From: Bradyrhizobium viridifuturi
GTDB taxonomy: Bacteria > Pseudomonadota > Alphaproteobacteria > Rhizobiales > Xanthobacteraceae
Direction of reading: 5' to 3'
Assembly (NCBI RefSeq): GCF_001238275.1
Contig: NZ_LGTB01000024.1
Location: forward strand, 62,001 to 126,000
DNA: 64,000 nt
Part shown: piece by piece, positions 63,969-64,000 of the stretch
Numbering within the stretch: the stretch's first letter is position 1
Layout of the letters: each line of letters begins with the position of its first letter
Notes under the pieces: generated by a model
The model's input: the letters and a program-made list of their open reading frames with translations, nothing else
Database searches by the model: none
What the model was told of the DNA's origin: nothing
Position numbers and translations under genes: made by a program

Positions 63969-64000
63969 CGGCGGCCTTCCTCGCGCTTACTGCGACGCTT

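Overview
The window is high-GC and almost fully coding. It looks like a chromosomal segment of an alphaproteobacterium of the Bradyrhizobium/Rhodopseudomonas group. The evidence is the miaB-phoH-ybeY-corC-lnt-praR-like gene order, FNR/FixK-type regulation, the many small Rhizobiales-type hypothetical proteins and the dispersed palindromic intergenic repeats. The genus is inferred from gene content, not from a marker gene.

Layout. 0-14.6 kb is housekeeping on the minus strand: trmB (cut by the left edge), an M20 peptidase, an XRE regulator, lnt, corC, ybeY, phoH, miaB, a HAD phosphatase, a Fur-family regulator, rimI, tsaB, an Nfu protein, a universal stress protein, trpS and murJ. 14.7-42.7 kb is metabolic and mixed: an adenosine-kinase-like PfkB protein, an acyl-CoA synthetase, two beta-lactamase-fold serine hydrolases, gabD, an amino-acid-type binding protein divergent from a GntR regulator plus an FAD oxidoreductase, a SulP-STAS-cNMP transporter, a MetX-like acyltransferase, enoyl-CoA hydratase, alcohol dehydrogenase, purC, pirin, GNAT, a membrane AraC regulator, DUF1330, MmgE/PrpD, FUSC, MATE, DUF2867, a DsbA-like isomerase and a MurA paralogue with Asp at the catalytic-Cys position.

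43.0-64.0 kb is a distinct stress/low-oxygen island. It holds an AhpD-like protein, several tiny proteins, a Crp/Fnr regulator whose recognition helix is FNR-type, three CBS-domain proteins, a universal stress protein, a small c-type cytochrome, acetoacetyl-CoA reductase and PHB synthase, a single-domain eRF1-like 'translational machinery' protein, a phosphotransferase/P-loop fusion, Zn-alcohol dehydrogenase, Hsp20, an ADP-forming acyl-CoA synthetase fused to GNAT, an MlaE/F/D lipid transporter and acetate kinase. Perfect TTGA-N6-TCAA boxes lie in four of its promoter regions. The content parallels the mycobacterial DosR dormancy regulon (USP, CBS, Hsp20-type chaperone, eRF1-like protein). I regard this island, and especially its eRF1-like member, as the most interesting system here.

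Data quality. Eleven single-base indels (ten losses, one gain) interrupt ten otherwise intact genes: ybeY, sulP, metX-like, enoyl-CoA hydratase, pirin, GNAT, phaB-like, the AAA kinase, the island ADH and ackA (twice). In each case adding or removing one base restores a full-length family member. Consensus errors are therefore more likely than gene decay, and these genes are annotated over their full restored span. I saw no tRNA, rRNA, CRISPR array or insertion sequence.
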